Shown: piece after piece, positions 7,217 to 16,228 of the stretch
Numbering within the stretch: the stretch's first letter is position 1
Layout of the letters: each line of letters starts with the position of its first letter
Virus record (IMG/VR): IMGVR_UViG_3300028920_000160
Span: 1 to 37,004 of that record
Strand: one strand, 5' to 3'
Source of the DNA: a virus
DNA length: 37,004 bases
The notes under the pieces: generated by a model
What the model saw: the letters and a program-made list of their open reading frames with translations, nothing else
The model's database searches: none
Told to the model about the DNA's origin: nothing
Position numbers and translations under genes: made by a program

Positions 7217-7537
7217 GTGAAACCAGATGAACTTCGTGATATGACTCCTGATCAGGTTTTCGCTCTGGAAGATGATATCAAAATCCTGAAGGCTGATTCC
7301 CGGTGGAGCGCGGTTCTCGCAACGCTGGACGAAAAAGTCGAAGAAATGAAACACCATCTTCTGTTCGAAGCCGATAAATCCCGCGATCTTGATCTGATGC
7401 AAGGGAAACAAAAGGGTCTTCATTATTTTCAAGGCGTTTTCAATAACTTTGAATCATTCGCCGAAAAACTTCGCGAAGATGCGAAGAAGGAAAAGGAAAA
7501 GGAAGATAACGCGCTTTTCAATCAGGACGAATTATAA
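7217..7537 (+). CDS. Acidic/helical protein, unknown, last gene of the early operon
   Basis: The 106-aa product is highly charged and helical, with repeated Asp/Glu/Lys and a lysine/glutamate-rich C-terminal stretch. No known domain is seen. Translation probably starts at GTG 7217, preceded by a purine-rich GGAAGAAGACGGA; no ATG exists upstream in frame. It is separated from the previous gene by 33 bp and ends at the bidirectional terminator region. Function unknown. Confidence 0.75.
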   Translation: MKPDELRDMTPDQVFALEDDIKILKADSRWSAVLATLDEKVEEMKHHLLFEADKSRDLDLMQGKQKGLHYFQGVFNNFESFAEKLREDAKKEKEKEDNALFNQDEL

Positions 7538-7575
7538 AAAAAGCCCCGGCGGAACTGGGAAGTATCCGTCGGGGC
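7535..7575 (-). terminator. Intrinsic terminator of the structural operon
   Basis: On the minus strand GCCCCGACGG pairs with CCGCCGGGGC (10 bp, one G-U, 13-nt loop) followed by seven U (A-run 7536-7542). It lies about 40 bp past the last virion gene and stops late transcription from entering the early operon. Confidence 0.9.
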
Positions 7576-7589
7576 AATACCAGGAACAG

Positions 7590-7619
7590 GCGGCTGTGAA
7601 GATCAGCCGCTTTTATTTT
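7590..7619 (+). terminator. Intrinsic terminator of the early operon
   Basis: GCGGCTG/CAGCCGC forms a perfect 7-bp stem with a 7-nt loop followed by TTTTATTTT on the plus strand. The T tract overlaps the stop codon of the opposing gene at 7613. With 7535-7575 it insulates the convergent operons. Confidence 0.85.
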
Positions 7620-8197
7620 ACTTCCGGTTTCACAGGCCAGTCAATAGTTTTCGGGAATCCCTTCTGACTGGGAACATCGCGAAGTGCCTGACGATACGAT
7701 TCAAATTCCGCCTTGTTCGTCGCCGGATAATCCGGCATCATGACGAAATCAGTCTGGAACAGAAGGCTGTCGCGCTTCTGTTTTGCCCGACGGGAAAGAA
7801 CTTCATCGTCGACTTCCCATTTTGAACCGGTCCATTTCGATTCATAGTCTTCCCGAACGACGGCGGTCATCGTGTCATCGGGTTCCTGTCCGATCTGGAA
7901 TTTGATCTTCTGTCCAGTTTCCTTGTCCCAAAAATCTTTTTCCCGATAATCGGATTTTACTTCATACCCGACACCGGAAAAAACGACCGTTTCATTTTCA
8001 CCGGGGGAAAGTATCCCCTTTACGATTATTTCTTCTTTCGTCAGAAGTCGACCAGATTCATCGATCTGATCGACAGGAGTCCCGACCATTCCCGTAAAAG
8101 ATTCAACAGCCCGAAGATCGCGGTTCTTATCCTTCGGAAGAACCTTTGAAGAAAAATGACCGATAATTTTTCCGTCTTTGATTTCGATATATTGCAT
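7613..8197 (-). CDS. Tail fibre assembly chaperone
   Basis: The 194-aa product follows directly after the fibre gene, as tail-fibre chaperones do. The central part contains a repeated Gly/Trp/Asp pattern (ESKWTGSKWEVDDE at ~133-146) and the C-terminus has ALRDVP and WPVKPEV, close to the ALRDIT...WP motif of the family. The start is taken as ATG 8197, which overlaps the fibre stop (TAATG) and has AAGGA upstream. A start 18 bp earlier lacks a ribosome binding site. It probably folds or attaches the receptor-binding fibre and is not part of the virion. Confidence 0.85.
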   Translation of the reverse strand: MQYIEIKDGKIIGHFSSKVLPKDKNRDLRAVESFTGMVGTPVDQIDESGRLLTKEEIIVKGILSPGENETVVFSGVGYEVKSDYREKDFWDKETGQKIKFQIGQEPDDTMTAVVREDYESKWTGSKWEVDDEVLSRRAKQKRDSLLFQTDFVMMPDYPATNKAEFESYRQALRDVPSQKGFPKTIDWPVKPEVK

Positions 8198-9027
8198 TAT
8201 GCTGTCCTTCGCCATTTTCTGACTGTTCTGTTTATTGCCCGTGTTTCGGTTCCTGTTCGTGCGCCGGGGGAGTTTGCTGAGTTGAAGTCAAGCAATGCGG
8301 CGGCTGTGTTTCCGGTTGTGTTTGCGCTGTCGTTGCTGCTGCCGTCGCCGTCGCTATCAGAAAACGCCCCAACACCCGCAGATCCCGTCCGTTCGCGGCC
8401 AAGGTTCCATGAGCCTGTAATCTGTTGCATCTGGTCCAGCTGTTCCCCAGATTCGAAAGCTGAAGCGTCTCCACCTTCAAACCGGATAAAGTCTCCGGCC
8501 AATTCGCTTGAAACATTCGACCATGTTCCAGGAAATCCAAGCGTCGCCGGATCGGAATCACCTGGAAATTGAATATAGGTCGACCCGACCGGATAGACAC
8601 CAGATTTTCCGAAAAGATATTCCCAGTTCGTCCCGATGGTAAGGGAAGGCTGATTCCCTTGATTCGGTGTCGGATCGGCTCCTGTCAGGGAAATATAAAC
8701 GTCCCCCCCTTCCTGGACGATGGACACATCCGCATAATAATCGGTATCAGTATCCCATTCGGGAATTCCCGACTGGAACAGATACGCCAGCTGTCGAGTT
8801 GTCAGGTAAAACAGCGAATTCAGGTCTTCGGAGTACGGAAGACGGCTTGTCCCCTGGTCCGAAGTGATCGAAAAATATCCCTGAAGATATTCGGTCAGCG
8901 ACTGAATTGTTGCGATGTCCTTCGAAGTCGAAGCGGACCCGGCCGCCTTCGAACCGATCTGTCCGAATTCACCGGCCCCGCCAGTTTCGCCGAATACCTT
9001 CTGAATCGCCCTTGTCAATATGGACAT
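8197..9027 (-). CDS. Tail fibre / collar-domain receptor-binding protein
   Basis: The 276-aa protein ends the baseplate gene series. The N-terminal ~60 residues are helical and may attach to the baseplate. The middle contains a carbohydrate-binding-like stretch (EWDTDTDYYADVSIVQ). Residues ~150-195 match the phage tail-collar type (YPVGSTYIQFPG, LGFPGTWSNV, FIRFEGG). The Ser/Asp/Gly/Asn-rich segment (~205-255) leads to the typical fibre C-terminus AINRTVRKWRRTA. It probably binds the host surface and sets host range. A good ribosome binding site (AAGGGGG) precedes ATG. Confidence 0.85.
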   Translation of the reverse strand: MSILTRAIQKVFGETGGAGEFGQIGSKAAGSASTSKDIATIQSLTEYLQGYFSITSDQGTSRLPYSEDLNSLFYLTTRQLAYLFQSGIPEWDTDTDYYADVSIVQEGGDVYISLTGADPTPNQGNQPSLTIGTNWEYLFGKSGVYPVGSTYIQFPGDSDPATLGFPGTWSNVSSELAGDFIRFEGGDASAFESGEQLDQMQQITGSWNLGRERTGSAGVGAFSDSDGDGSSNDSANTTGNTAAALLDFNSANSPGARTGTETRAINRTVRKWRRTA

Positions 9028-9036
9028 TGTTCCCCC

Positions 9037-9783
9037 TTAATAGGTCAATGATGATCCGAATGTGTCCTGACTGTACAGGTTCGATCCGGTCAAAAATGTC
9101 GGAATTTCAGTCGCCGAATAGTTAAGCGACCCCATTATATTTTCAATATCTGATACGAAACTGATGTTCAGTCCGACCGACGCCGGCTTCGGAAGCGCCA
9201 TCTGTGCGACAGATATTTCGACAATCCGCTGAAGATCAGTATCAAAAATATAACTTATCGTCATGTTTTTTTCATCGGTGAAAATAACCGAATCACCGAA
9301 AAACTGATCCAGAAGATCATCGATTTCACCCACAGAATGATTGCTGTTATTCTGAAGAATCTTCATCTGAATGATCAGAAGAAGTTCCTGATCGGTCAAT
9401 GATAGCGCGGACTGTTCGTCGGTTTCATAAGTCAATATCTGCGCGTCCGGCGGATCGGTTTCTGAATAATCAATCGATCCGACAATGTCGACATATGGCG
9501 TCGGTTCATTGTAATCTACACCACCGAAAAAGATTCGGGAAAAATCTATCCCCGTGATAACTCTTTCTGCCCCGACATATTTCGCGATGACATTCAGCTG
9601 TACACCCTGGGCTGTGTTCCCCAGGGAATCATCGATATTATAGGCAGATTCAACAGCTTTGATCAGTTCGAAAATGATTTCCTGTTCCATCAGCGTCTGA
9701 ACATGGGCTTCAGCCTTCGCCTTGTTCTTGTACTGGATGATCAGAAGATTTACATAATATTCGACCAGTTCAGCATTCGTCAT
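9037..9783 (-). CDS. Baseplate wedge protein, DUF2612-like
   Basis: The 248-aa protein lies between baseplate J and the fibre, the position of gpI-type wedge proteins. The N-terminal half is helical (LVEYYVNLLIIQYKNKAKAE) with a conserved LGNTAQGVQLNVIAKYVGAE block (~54-73), and the middle contains LTDQELLLIIQMKILQNNSN. These match DUF2612 proteins of contractile-tailed phages. It should link the wedge to the fibre. ATG overlaps the J stop. Confidence 0.8.
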   Translation of the reverse strand: MTNAELVEYYVNLLIIQYKNKAKAEAHVQTLMEQEIIFELIKAVESAYNIDDSLGNTAQGVQLNVIAKYVGAERVITGIDFSRIFFGGVDYNEPTPYVDIVGSIDYSETDPPDAQILTYETDEQSALSLTDQELLLIIQMKILQNNSNHSVGEIDDLLDQFFGDSVIFTDEKNMTISYIFDTDLQRIVEISVAQMALPKPASVGLNISFVSDIENIMGSLNYSATEIPTFLTGSNLYSQDTFGSSLTY

Positions 9784-10967
9784 ATGATAGTGATCCTTGA
9801 AACGTCGTTCACGAATCTGTTCTGAGGACTGGAAACCGAAACTACTTCGGTATAAGTGATATCGTCAGTCGATAATTGCATTCCTGTTACCCGATATTTT
9901 GAATTGATATTTTTCACGAAATCGACGACGTCATCAGCTCCGGCGTCGCCGCCGATATCCCAGATTATCCCGCTTACGATCTGATCTTTCAGATTGTCTT
10001 CGTCGATGAATCCACCCCCGATCAGTTGTATCGAAAATCGAATATACAGGTCTTCGTTTCCTGGTCTGTCGAAGTTCACTTCGTAGGTCGATCCATTCGG
10101 CCTGTCAATGTCGACAGATTCCGATCCGCGCATTCCTGCGCCGGCCGACTTTTTTCGATATATGACTTCACCGATTTCTGTGTCATCTCCACCTTCGACT
10201 ATCGCCCATATATAATGGGCCGGCGTTCCGTCGGCGTCAGTCACGTTCGTGTTGTTCTCATAGACCCGGGCAACGGTCACGCCGGCAAGGTTCGCCAGTG
10301 CCGCTTCGATTCCGTCAAGAAATCCGATTGAAGGAAGAGCGACAGAAGACCGCCGTCGGACTTTCAGCTGGGCGTCGGTTTCTTCGTCCTGTCCTCTGAC
10401 TGTCGCGCCGGACGGATTATTAACACCGGTAACACCGGCGACAATGGTCACGGGGGTCGTGATTGTGTTCAGCTGTACTTCGACCTGTCCTATTTCTGCG
10501 GCCCGGAATGTCAGGCTGTTTGTACCGGCCCCGCCGATCGAAACGGATGAAAGAAGATAGTACAGCGTTCCCGCGTCATCTTTGACAGTATACAGGTTCG
10601 ACACCGTCGGATTCAGTTCGTCGCTTTGCGAATCCAGCCCGACCAGATTAACAGCGCGGTCTGTTGTGATATCGATCGGCGTCTGGGTATATGTTCCGCC
10701 GTTCCGCGTGATCCCGTTGATCGCGACCCGCTGATCCAGAATCCGGCCCTGTGCCTGATCAGGATCGAAGTTCGCATTCAGTTGCTGAAGAAGCTCCCGA
10801 AGATCGACGCCCCCCTGGGCAAAAATATTGACCTGTTGTCCGTCAGGTGAATTCTGGTCGACATTTATGTCGTCCCCGTAAATTTCTTTCAGTGAATCGA
10901 TCTGTTCGGTCCGAAGTTCGGTAAGTGACTTTGTTTGTAGTCCGGTGAAATCAATTGAATCAGGCAT
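9780..10967 (-). CDS. Baseplate wedge protein J
   Basis: The 395-aa protein matches the baseplate J/gp47 family. The N-terminus has LTELRTEQIDSLKEIYGDDI and SPDGQQVNIFAQ. A central domain contains GVTGVNNPSGATVRGQDEET (~181-200), nearly diagnostic of the family, followed by LKVRRRSSVAL and GFLDGIEAALANLAGVTVA. The C-terminal half is beta-rich. J proteins form the ring of the wedge that contracts with the sheath. A strong ribosome binding site (AAGGGGA) is present, and it is followed by the coupled DUF2612-like gene. Confidence 0.92.
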   Translation of the reverse strand: MPDSIDFTGLQTKSLTELRTEQIDSLKEIYGDDINVDQNSPDGQQVNIFAQGGVDLRELLQQLNANFDPDQAQGRILDQRVAINGITRNGGTYTQTPIDITTDRAVNLVGLDSQSDELNPTVSNLYTVKDDAGTLYYLLSSVSIGGAGTNSLTFRAAEIGQVEVQLNTITTPVTIVAGVTGVNNPSGATVRGQDEETDAQLKVRRRSSVALPSIGFLDGIEAALANLAGVTVARVYENNTNVTDADGTPAHYIWAIVEGGDDTEIGEVIYRKKSAGAGMRGSESVDIDRPNGSTYEVNFDRPGNEDLYIRFSIQLIGGGFIDEDNLKDQIVSGIIWDIGGDAGADDVVDFVKNINSKYRVTGMQLSTDDITYTEVVSVSSPQNRFVNDVSRITII

Positions 10968-10976
10968 TTATTCCCC

Positions 10977-11798
10977 TTAATCTTCCACAATGTGACCGAT
11001 CGCAACGATTTTAAGCCCTAATAGATCAGTCAGATCATCCTGAACTATCGCTTCGATCCCGTCGTCAATGTCCAGCCGTATAGCGACCCCGCGATTTTGC
11101 TGACCGGCCAATGCAATGGTAAACGAAAAACCACGGTCAGCACCATTATCAAACAGATGCACATCGCCGAGCAACGTAATATCGGCATTGTTCTTGAAAT
11201 TTCCGTAGTTTTCAAATGTGCCGTCTGCCCTCGCCACCCTCAAGATAAGCCCGTTTTCTATCCCATCGGTTATATCTCCGAAATCAGTCAATACTGGCGT
11301 GGTGTTTGTGACAAGAATTCCATGAATGCGAGTAATGTCAATTCGGAATGGATAATCGAACGTTCCCGACGGCCCGCGAACCCTGAATATAACCGGCGTT
11401 ATGCTTCCATCGATATTCATGTTCGTGGGAGTCTCGAATATTTCGAATCCAACCTGTGCTTCAATGTCAAGCCTTTTGTCCAGGACCAGAGAAACGCCAG
11501 CGTTTATTCCCGTTACTTGATAGAAACCCACATACGATGGTCCTAACAGGACGACGACTGACCCGACGGAAAAGCCGGTTGTCGATGCTACATTAAGCAC
11601 CCGCTGATCTATAGCCGATATCGCATCAACCGTAGTCGCCCCAACGCCTCCGTCAGAAAATGGAATGACCAGGCTTCTGGACGTTTGATCTCCGATGATA
11701 ACGTCGATATTTTGACCGCCATCGGAAACAGCAAGCGCCTTTTTTCCGTTTTGTAATGTGACATAAGCATCCTTTAACGATCCCAGTTCTTCAGCCAT
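10977..11798 (-). CDS. Baseplate-region beta-rich protein, unknown
   Basis: The 273-aa protein sits between gp25 and J, where most P2/Mu-like phages have no gene of this size. The N-terminal domain (~1-60) is beta-rich. Residues ~60-100 have LNVASTTGFSVGSVVVL, a short beta unit seen in many phage and tail proteins. The centre (ITPVIFRVRGPSGTFDYPFRI) and C-terminus (FSFTIALAGQQN) are also beta-like. Its base use differs from neighbours, with more CAA, GGC and TTA codons. It may be an acquired receptor-binding or peripheral baseplate protein. I do not recognise a family. Confidence 0.8.
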   Translation of the reverse strand: MAEELGSLKDAYVTLQNGKKALAVSDGGQNIDVIIGDQTSRSLVIPFSDGGVGATTVDAISAIDQRVLNVASTTGFSVGSVVVLLGPSYVGFYQVTGINAGVSLVLDKRLDIEAQVGFEIFETPTNMNIDGSITPVIFRVRGPSGTFDYPFRIDITRIHGILVTNTTPVLTDFGDITDGIENGLILRVARADGTFENYGNFKNNADITLLGDVHLFDNGADRGFSFTIALAGQQNRGVAIRLDIDDGIEAIVQDDLTDLLGLKIVAIGHIVED

Positions 11799-11801
11799 CT
11801 T

Positions 11802-12143
11802 CTATACCTCAAAAGTCGCGGCCCCGTAGATTGTCTGTACGGAAACCTGTGCCGTGAATCCGCGTCCTTCTTCGTCAATGGTAGACTCATAGCTAGTAAT
11901 TTGCAAGATTCCTTCTGATTGAAGTATAACCCGCTTCACATCGCTGTCCAAAAATACCTTCGTTCCGATGTTAAGAAAATTATTATAATCGACCCCTTCG
12001 GCTGTCGCGAAAAAACAGTCACCCCGCCATGATCGAAGACGGGTCTTCACGTTCAGAACAAGCGCGTCCATCTTCCTCGTGAATGAAGCCTTTCCCTTCC
12101 CGAAGGTCCAGTCGTTGTTTGTATCAAGCGCCCTGTGAATCAT
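11802..12143 (-). CDS. gpW/gp25-like baseplate wedge protein
   Basis: The 113-aa length and position before baseplate J match gp25/gpW family proteins. It contains the basic region KASFTRKMDALVLNVKTRLR and a beta pattern ending in FTAQVSVQTIYGAATFEV. The family fold resembles a lysozyme-like wedge that nucleates sheath contraction. Its ATG overlaps the spike gene stop by a few bases. The call rests on order plus length more than on strict motifs. Confidence 0.7.
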   Translation of the reverse strand: MIHRALDTNNDWTFGKGKASFTRKMDALVLNVKTRLRSWRGDCFFATAEGVDYNNFLNIGTKVFLDSDVKRVILQSEGILQITSYESTIDEEGRGFTAQVSVQTIYGAATFEV

Positions 12144-12775
12144 CCGATTTTTACCTCACTACTTCCGCCGCTGATCTTCCCGGACAATGATGTCGGGACC
12201 GTGGGAACACTTCCCGGGGCAAGCGCATTGATCGCCGCCGATACTGTTGTGACCCATGTCCAGAATATAGCATCTTCCGACGATACGCTGGAAATAGGGT
12301 CATCGGTTCGCGCCGCCGGCTTTTCCGATCCTGGGCCTGACTTCCCCAGAATCCGGACATGCTCGCCGTCCATATCCCGGGCTGATGTCGAAGGGGATAT
12401 CCCGACAAGTGCGATCCCGTCGGAAAGACTGTGTTTCCGCGTATCGGCCGGTTCGGTGACATTCGCCGAATTCCACCATATATCGATATTACGATCATTA
12501 AACAGGATCAGGCAAAAATCCCCGGCTTTTATCGGGATATCAATATAGCTGTTCCCTCCTGACAGAACAAAATAGGGACAGTCGACCAGAACGGGATAAT
12601 TTATCGTCGATCCGTTCGGGATTCGCCGTTTGACCTGGATCGCAATTTCACAAGTCTGATTGTCGTTTACTTTTTCAATCTGTCCTATCTGAACGCAATT
12701 GATAAGGGCCAGCGTTGAATCCTGATATTCCTTCAGGACGTTTTCCAGATTCGGGGGGATCACAGTCTGATTCAT
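12140..12775 (-). CDS. Baseplate spike / puncturing protein, Gp138-like
   Basis: The 211-aa protein follows the hub gene, as in phages where a gpV/Gp138-type spike pierces the membrane. Residues ~20-110 form an OB-like beta domain (ALINCVQIGQIEKVNDNQTC, IPIKAGDFCLILFNDRNIDIWW). The rest is Ser/Asp/Gly-rich, ending SGGSSEVKIG, compatible with a short spike tip. The stop of the hub gene overlaps its start (ATGA). The family is assigned from motif pattern and synteny. Confidence 0.75.
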   Translation of the reverse strand: MNQTVIPPNLENVLKEYQDSTLALINCVQIGQIEKVNDNQTCEIAIQVKRRIPNGSTINYPVLVDCPYFVLSGGNSYIDIPIKAGDFCLILFNDRNIDIWWNSANVTEPADTRKHSLSDGIALVGISPSTSARDMDGEHVRILGKSGPGSEKPAARTDDPISSVSSEDAIFWTWVTTVSAAINALAPGSVPTVPTSLSGKISGGSSEVKIG

Positions 12776-13623
12776 GATATCTCCTGAAGTCCGTTCGCGC
12801 CGAAGTACAGCTGAATATTTGTTTCGGCGTTCCCTCCGTCGGCCCCGGATATTTCTACGTCATGGGAAAATCCCATGATTTTATACTGACCATTGAATCG
12901 TTCTTCAATGGACCTGATTTCATATACTCTCCCTACCTGAAGCTGTGGCTGGAAAAGACATTTCACATCCAGAAACGTTTCCCGTCGCTTCGGAGTCGCC
13001 AGAAGATCGGTCGGGTCCAGAAGAACAACATCGCCGGAAATAACTTCATCGTCCGAAAGGATGTTCACAGTTTCATTATCGATGAAGAACTGACCATTCG
13101 ATTCGCGGTTCAAAACTTCGGAAGACTGCCCCAGAAGAACACGACCCCGGGGCGATGATCCTTCCCCTGATCCACCGACAAGGCCGGCGATCGCGTTCGG
13201 CATATCGTTGATCACAGAAGAAAATATATCAGCGTTCGATGTCCCCGCCGCGACTGTCTGGGCCGTGTATCCGTTTTGAATCGCGTCCATACCGTCATAA
13301 GCGTCGATATCCGTAATCCATTCGGTTTTTTCCTTATAGGAAAACGCTTCATAAATGTTTCCCTGGAAAACAGTGTGAAGGCGATTATTGTATCCGGCCT
13401 GAAGTAAAACCCGCCAGTATTCTGTCGTCGAATATCGGTCTTTGAATATCTGGTTCCGCGTGGGCTTCCCCAGATTTATAATTGTGATTTTTGCTTTGTT
13501 CGCCGATGCCAGAGTGTTCCGCGTTATATTGAACCGGATCGTGAACGGCGGTTCGATGGTAAGCTGTTTTCCCGCCGGCGTGAAAATGTCGAGTCTGTAG
13601 GTTCTTTGCCATTTCCCGAACAT
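12772..13623 (-). CDS. Baseplate hub protein, gpD/gp27-like
   Basis: The 283-aa protein corresponds to the late-control-D/hub group. The N-terminus FTIRFNITRNTLASANKAKI and TIINLGKPTRNQIFKD are typical of the phage hub families with a tail-tube-like fold. The middle contains TYDAYDG-type sequence (ITDIDAYDGMDAIQNGYTAQ). The C-terminus has the strand pattern NGQYKIMGFSHDVEISG. It caps the tube and holds the spike encoded next. It follows a small baseplate protein gene and overlaps the spike gene by 4 bp. Confidence 0.8.
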   Translation of the reverse strand: MFGKWQRTYRLDIFTPAGKQLTIEPPFTIRFNITRNTLASANKAKITIINLGKPTRNQIFKDRYSTTEYWRVLLQAGYNNRLHTVFQGNIYEAFSYKEKTEWITDIDAYDGMDAIQNGYTAQTVAAGTSNADIFSSVINDMPNAIAGLVGGSGEGSSPRGRVLLGQSSEVLNRESNGQFFIDNETVNILSDDEVISGDVVLLDPTDLLATPKRRETFLDVKCLFQPQLQVGRVYEIRSIEERFNGQYKIMGFSHDVEISGADGGNAETNIQLYFGANGLQEIS

Positions 13624-13974
13624 TTAGTCATTCCTTTGGCTGATATAGAAATTCTGAACCTGTGTCACTTCTTCGGGAGTCAGGACCGACATTCGAACCC
13701 GTCCGGAAATGAAGTCATTTATCAGGAACGGTTCCCCGCCATCAGATACTTCGACAGCGATCCCGAAGGGAATAATCGCTTCGTACTGACAGAGAAGGTT
13801 CAGCCCATTATATACCCGCTGTCCGTTCAGCTGGAAATCCTGATAGGTAATATCCATTTTCCACTGTTGCGACGCCGTGAGATAGTACAGAACGATTTCG
13901 ATAAAATCACCATTCGAAATCGATGTCTGCAGCCGCTGTCTTCCTGTCGCCCGTATTCCTGTCAGTGTTTTCAT
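13624..13974 (-). CDS. Small baseplate/tail protein, DUF6983-like
   Basis: The 116-aa protein is beta-rich with the motif LTASQQWKMDITYQDFQLNG (~32-51) followed by RVYNGLNLLCQYEAIIPFG. Such proteins of DUF6983 type are found between tape measure and hub in contractile phages, where they may be tail-tube terminal or baseplate-inner proteins. ATG overlaps the preceding gene's stop. The family is a best guess. Confidence 0.7.
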   Translation of the reverse strand: MKTLTGIRATGRQRLQTSISNGDFIEIVLYYLTASQQWKMDITYQDFQLNGQRVYNGLNLLCQYEAIIPFGIAVEVSDGGEPFLINDFISGRVRMSVLTPEEVTQVQNFYISQRND

Positions 13975-14774
13975 TATTGACCCCCGAAGACCTGGAACAG
14001 AAATGAAGAATCCCGTTCTTCCCCCTGAACAATTCCCTGATCCTGTTCGTCTGCCGCCTGTACTTCTTCCCGAGCTTCGAATTGACTTCGGTCGTATTCG
14101 ACGACTTTGACTTCTGACACGCGGATTTCCTTCAGCTGAATCTGGATGTCCGTCAGTTCTTTTGTCTGGTCGTCCTGGGTAAATCCCAGGGACATGATCA
14201 TCAGATTGTCAAAATATTTCCATGGAGTTTGAAGCGACAGAAGCGAATCCGACCTGAACAGGGCTTCCAGCTTCTTATATGCCGCCTGTTGAGCCGTCTG
14301 TTCCGGCCCTTCGCCTTCAAAAGCCACGACAAGATTCTGGGTTTTCTGAACCGTTGTATCAATGGCTGACGCCGCGTTCCTGACCTGAGAAACGGCGTTC
14401 TGGGCGATCTGTACCGCCCCGGGAGTAAAGTCCCCAGCGTATGCTTCGACAGTTTCCAGCCGGTTCTGAATGTCCTGTGTCGCCCGTTCTGCGGCATTTC
14501 CGCCACGGAATACCAGTTCCCCGACGAAACCGCTGATCGATATCTGGGCCGGTTTTATCGTTTTATGATCGTGAAGGAATGAATTGTTTTCCGTGAAGTG
14601 ATCGGTGATATCAGCTGTCAAAGTCAGAGTTTCCCCGGACGGTACATCGAACAGAAACCCGGACAGCCCTTTCTGACCCTGTGGCGCCAAAAGAACATTC
14701 GCCCGGGAATCCAGATAGCTTTGAGAATCTACCGACCCGATATTCGGCTGTTGTCGTAATTCATTGAAACTCAT
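13974..14774 (-). CDS. Tail/baseplate protein following the tape measure, unknown family
   Basis: The 266-aa product lies directly after the tape measure gene, overlapping it by 4 bp. The N-terminal ~80 residues look beta-rich (LLAPQGQKGLSGFLFDVPSG, LTLTADITDHF), residues ~85-180 are helical with a Gln/Ala pattern, and the C-terminus is beta then acidic. Proteins in this slot in DUF3383-sheath phages are baseplate components contacting the tube, some with LysM-like domains; I see no clear LysM. Function inferred by position. Confidence 0.7.
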   Translation of the reverse strand: MSFNELRQQPNIGSVDSQSYLDSRANVLLAPQGQKGLSGFLFDVPSGETLTLTADITDHFTENNSFLHDHKTIKPAQISISGFVGELVFRGGNAAERATQDIQNRLETVEAYAGDFTPGAVQIAQNAVSQVRNAASAIDTTVQKTQNLVVAFEGEGPEQTAQQAAYKKLEALFRSDSLLSLQTPWKYFDNLMIMSLGFTQDDQTKELTDIQIQLKEIRVSEVKVVEYDRSQFEAREEVQAADEQDQGIVQGEERDSSFLFQVFGGQ

Positions 14775-16222
14775 TGATCCCGCCCTGTTTGAGCCGAAGC
14801 CGCGTTCAGCTGGCCCTGTAGATAACTGTTTACATACTGGGCCGTCTGTTGAGGATCGCCAGCCCCGTTCACATTTATTTCAGCGTTTACTGTCGTAGTC
14901 TGATTGCTATTATTATTCCGGGCAAATAGACCGGTTCCGAACAGTCCGCCGCGTTCCTCCCGTCGGGCCTGAACGTTCGCTTTTGCTTCCTTGTCCCCGA
15001 AAAGCGCCCTTACCCCTTCGGTGAAATTGGTCCATCCTTCCGATTGTAGGAAATTTGAAATAGCATCTTTTAATATGTTTATCTTGTCTATGATCCACTG
15101 AATAATATCTCCGAACCTTCCCCATGAATCCAGGATATTGTCGATCTTCGCGTCATCCCCGTTGACGAATGCCCCGATCAGTTCCATCAGTTCGGTGAAC
15201 CTATCAACGATACTTAATATCGCCCCTCCCAGTTCCGGAAAATTCTCCATCAGCTTCCCGAACATTGAATTCTTTCCCTGTGAATATGCGTTGATATCAT
15301 CCAGAACCGCAATCAGAAGAATTATCCCCGCCGTTATCATTCCCAGCGGTGAAAGAAGAAGGGCCGAATTCATCATGACAATCACGCCGACAAGGGCATA
15401 GATCGCATTTTCCCATCCGATCGTCGATCTGATCAGACGGTCTATCATGCCGGCGACATTCATGATCGCCCCCAGAAAAGCCGACACATATTTGTATGCT
15501 GTTTTGAATCCCTTGATAAATCCTTCGGAATTTGCCTTGATAAATTCAGTCATCTTTTTCGTGGTATTCGCGATCTGTGGCGCAAGCCCGACCGCGATCT
15601 GGGCCTTCAGCCATTTTATAGCGCGGCCGGCAAGGTCGATAGATGACTTCGTCTGATTCAACGTTTCGATGGCCCGGGGGGAAATAATAAAAGCATTCTG
15701 TGCCATGGCGTCGAACTGATCCGCGGATAGTTCCAGAGTCTGAAGCATCGACGAATTTATTCCCATCATTGACAGGACGTTCTTCCGCTGGGCTTCACTA
15801 AGTCCCCGGGTTTTCTCCCGCAATTCTTCCAGAATCTTGAATGGGTCCTGTTGCGGATCAATTCCCAGAAGCTGGTATCCGGAAATGTTTCCCTGTCCCA
15901 GTCTGATTTTTGCCTGATTGTCGGCGATAGCTTTCACAGCCTGAGTCACAGATTCTGCTGAATTGTTCGTCTGTTCGGCGACAGCTTGCCATTTCTGAAG
16001 TTCCTGGGCCGACGCCCCCGTTTCGGATTCAAACTGTTTGAAAGAGACAGCGGCGTCCAGCGCGTCCTTTGTGATCTTCGTGATTGCGGCGCTTGCAATT
16101 CCGGCGGCGGCCGTCGCGGCGAATAGTGTCGTCTTTACGCCGGCCATGGCATTTTTGAAACTGTGGGCTTTTGCTTCGTCTGTTTTCAGCCCGATTCGGG
16201 CGAATATATCCGCGATCGTCAT
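14771..16222 (-). CDS. Tail tape measure protein
   Basis: The 483-aa protein has the usual plan: a helical N-terminus (DEAKAHSFKNAMAGVKTTLF), Ala-rich helices, a long central helical stretch, two hydrophobic segments around 270-310 (IYALVGVIVMMNSALLLSPL then GMITAGIILLIAVLDDI), and an Asn/Gln-rich tail. It sets tail length. At ~1.5 Å per residue the tail would be roughly 70 nm, short for a myovirus. No Shine-Dalgarno precedes ATG; instead GGGGGG-TATAAT-N6-ATG is seen, the same arrangement as at the small terminase gene. The preceding terminator at 16248-16276 suggests a new transcript starts here. Confidence 0.88.
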   Translation of the reverse strand: MTIADIFARIGLKTDEAKAHSFKNAMAGVKTTLFAATAAAGIASAAITKITKDALDAAVSFKQFESETGASAQELQKWQAVAEQTNNSAESVTQAVKAIADNQAKIRLGQGNISGYQLLGIDPQQDPFKILEELREKTRGLSEAQRKNVLSMMGINSSMLQTLELSADQFDAMAQNAFIISPRAIETLNQTKSSIDLAGRAIKWLKAQIAVGLAPQIANTTKKMTEFIKANSEGFIKGFKTAYKYVSAFLGAIMNVAGMIDRLIRSTIGWENAIYALVGVIVMMNSALLLSPLGMITAGIILLIAVLDDINAYSQGKNSMFGKLMENFPELGGAILSIVDRFTELMELIGAFVNGDDAKIDNILDSWGRFGDIIQWIIDKINILKDAISNFLQSEGWTNFTEGVRALFGDKEAKANVQARREERGGLFGTGLFARNNNSNQTTTVNAEINVNGAGDPQQTAQYVNSYLQGQLNAASAQTGRDQ

Positions 16223-16228
16223 ATGGCT

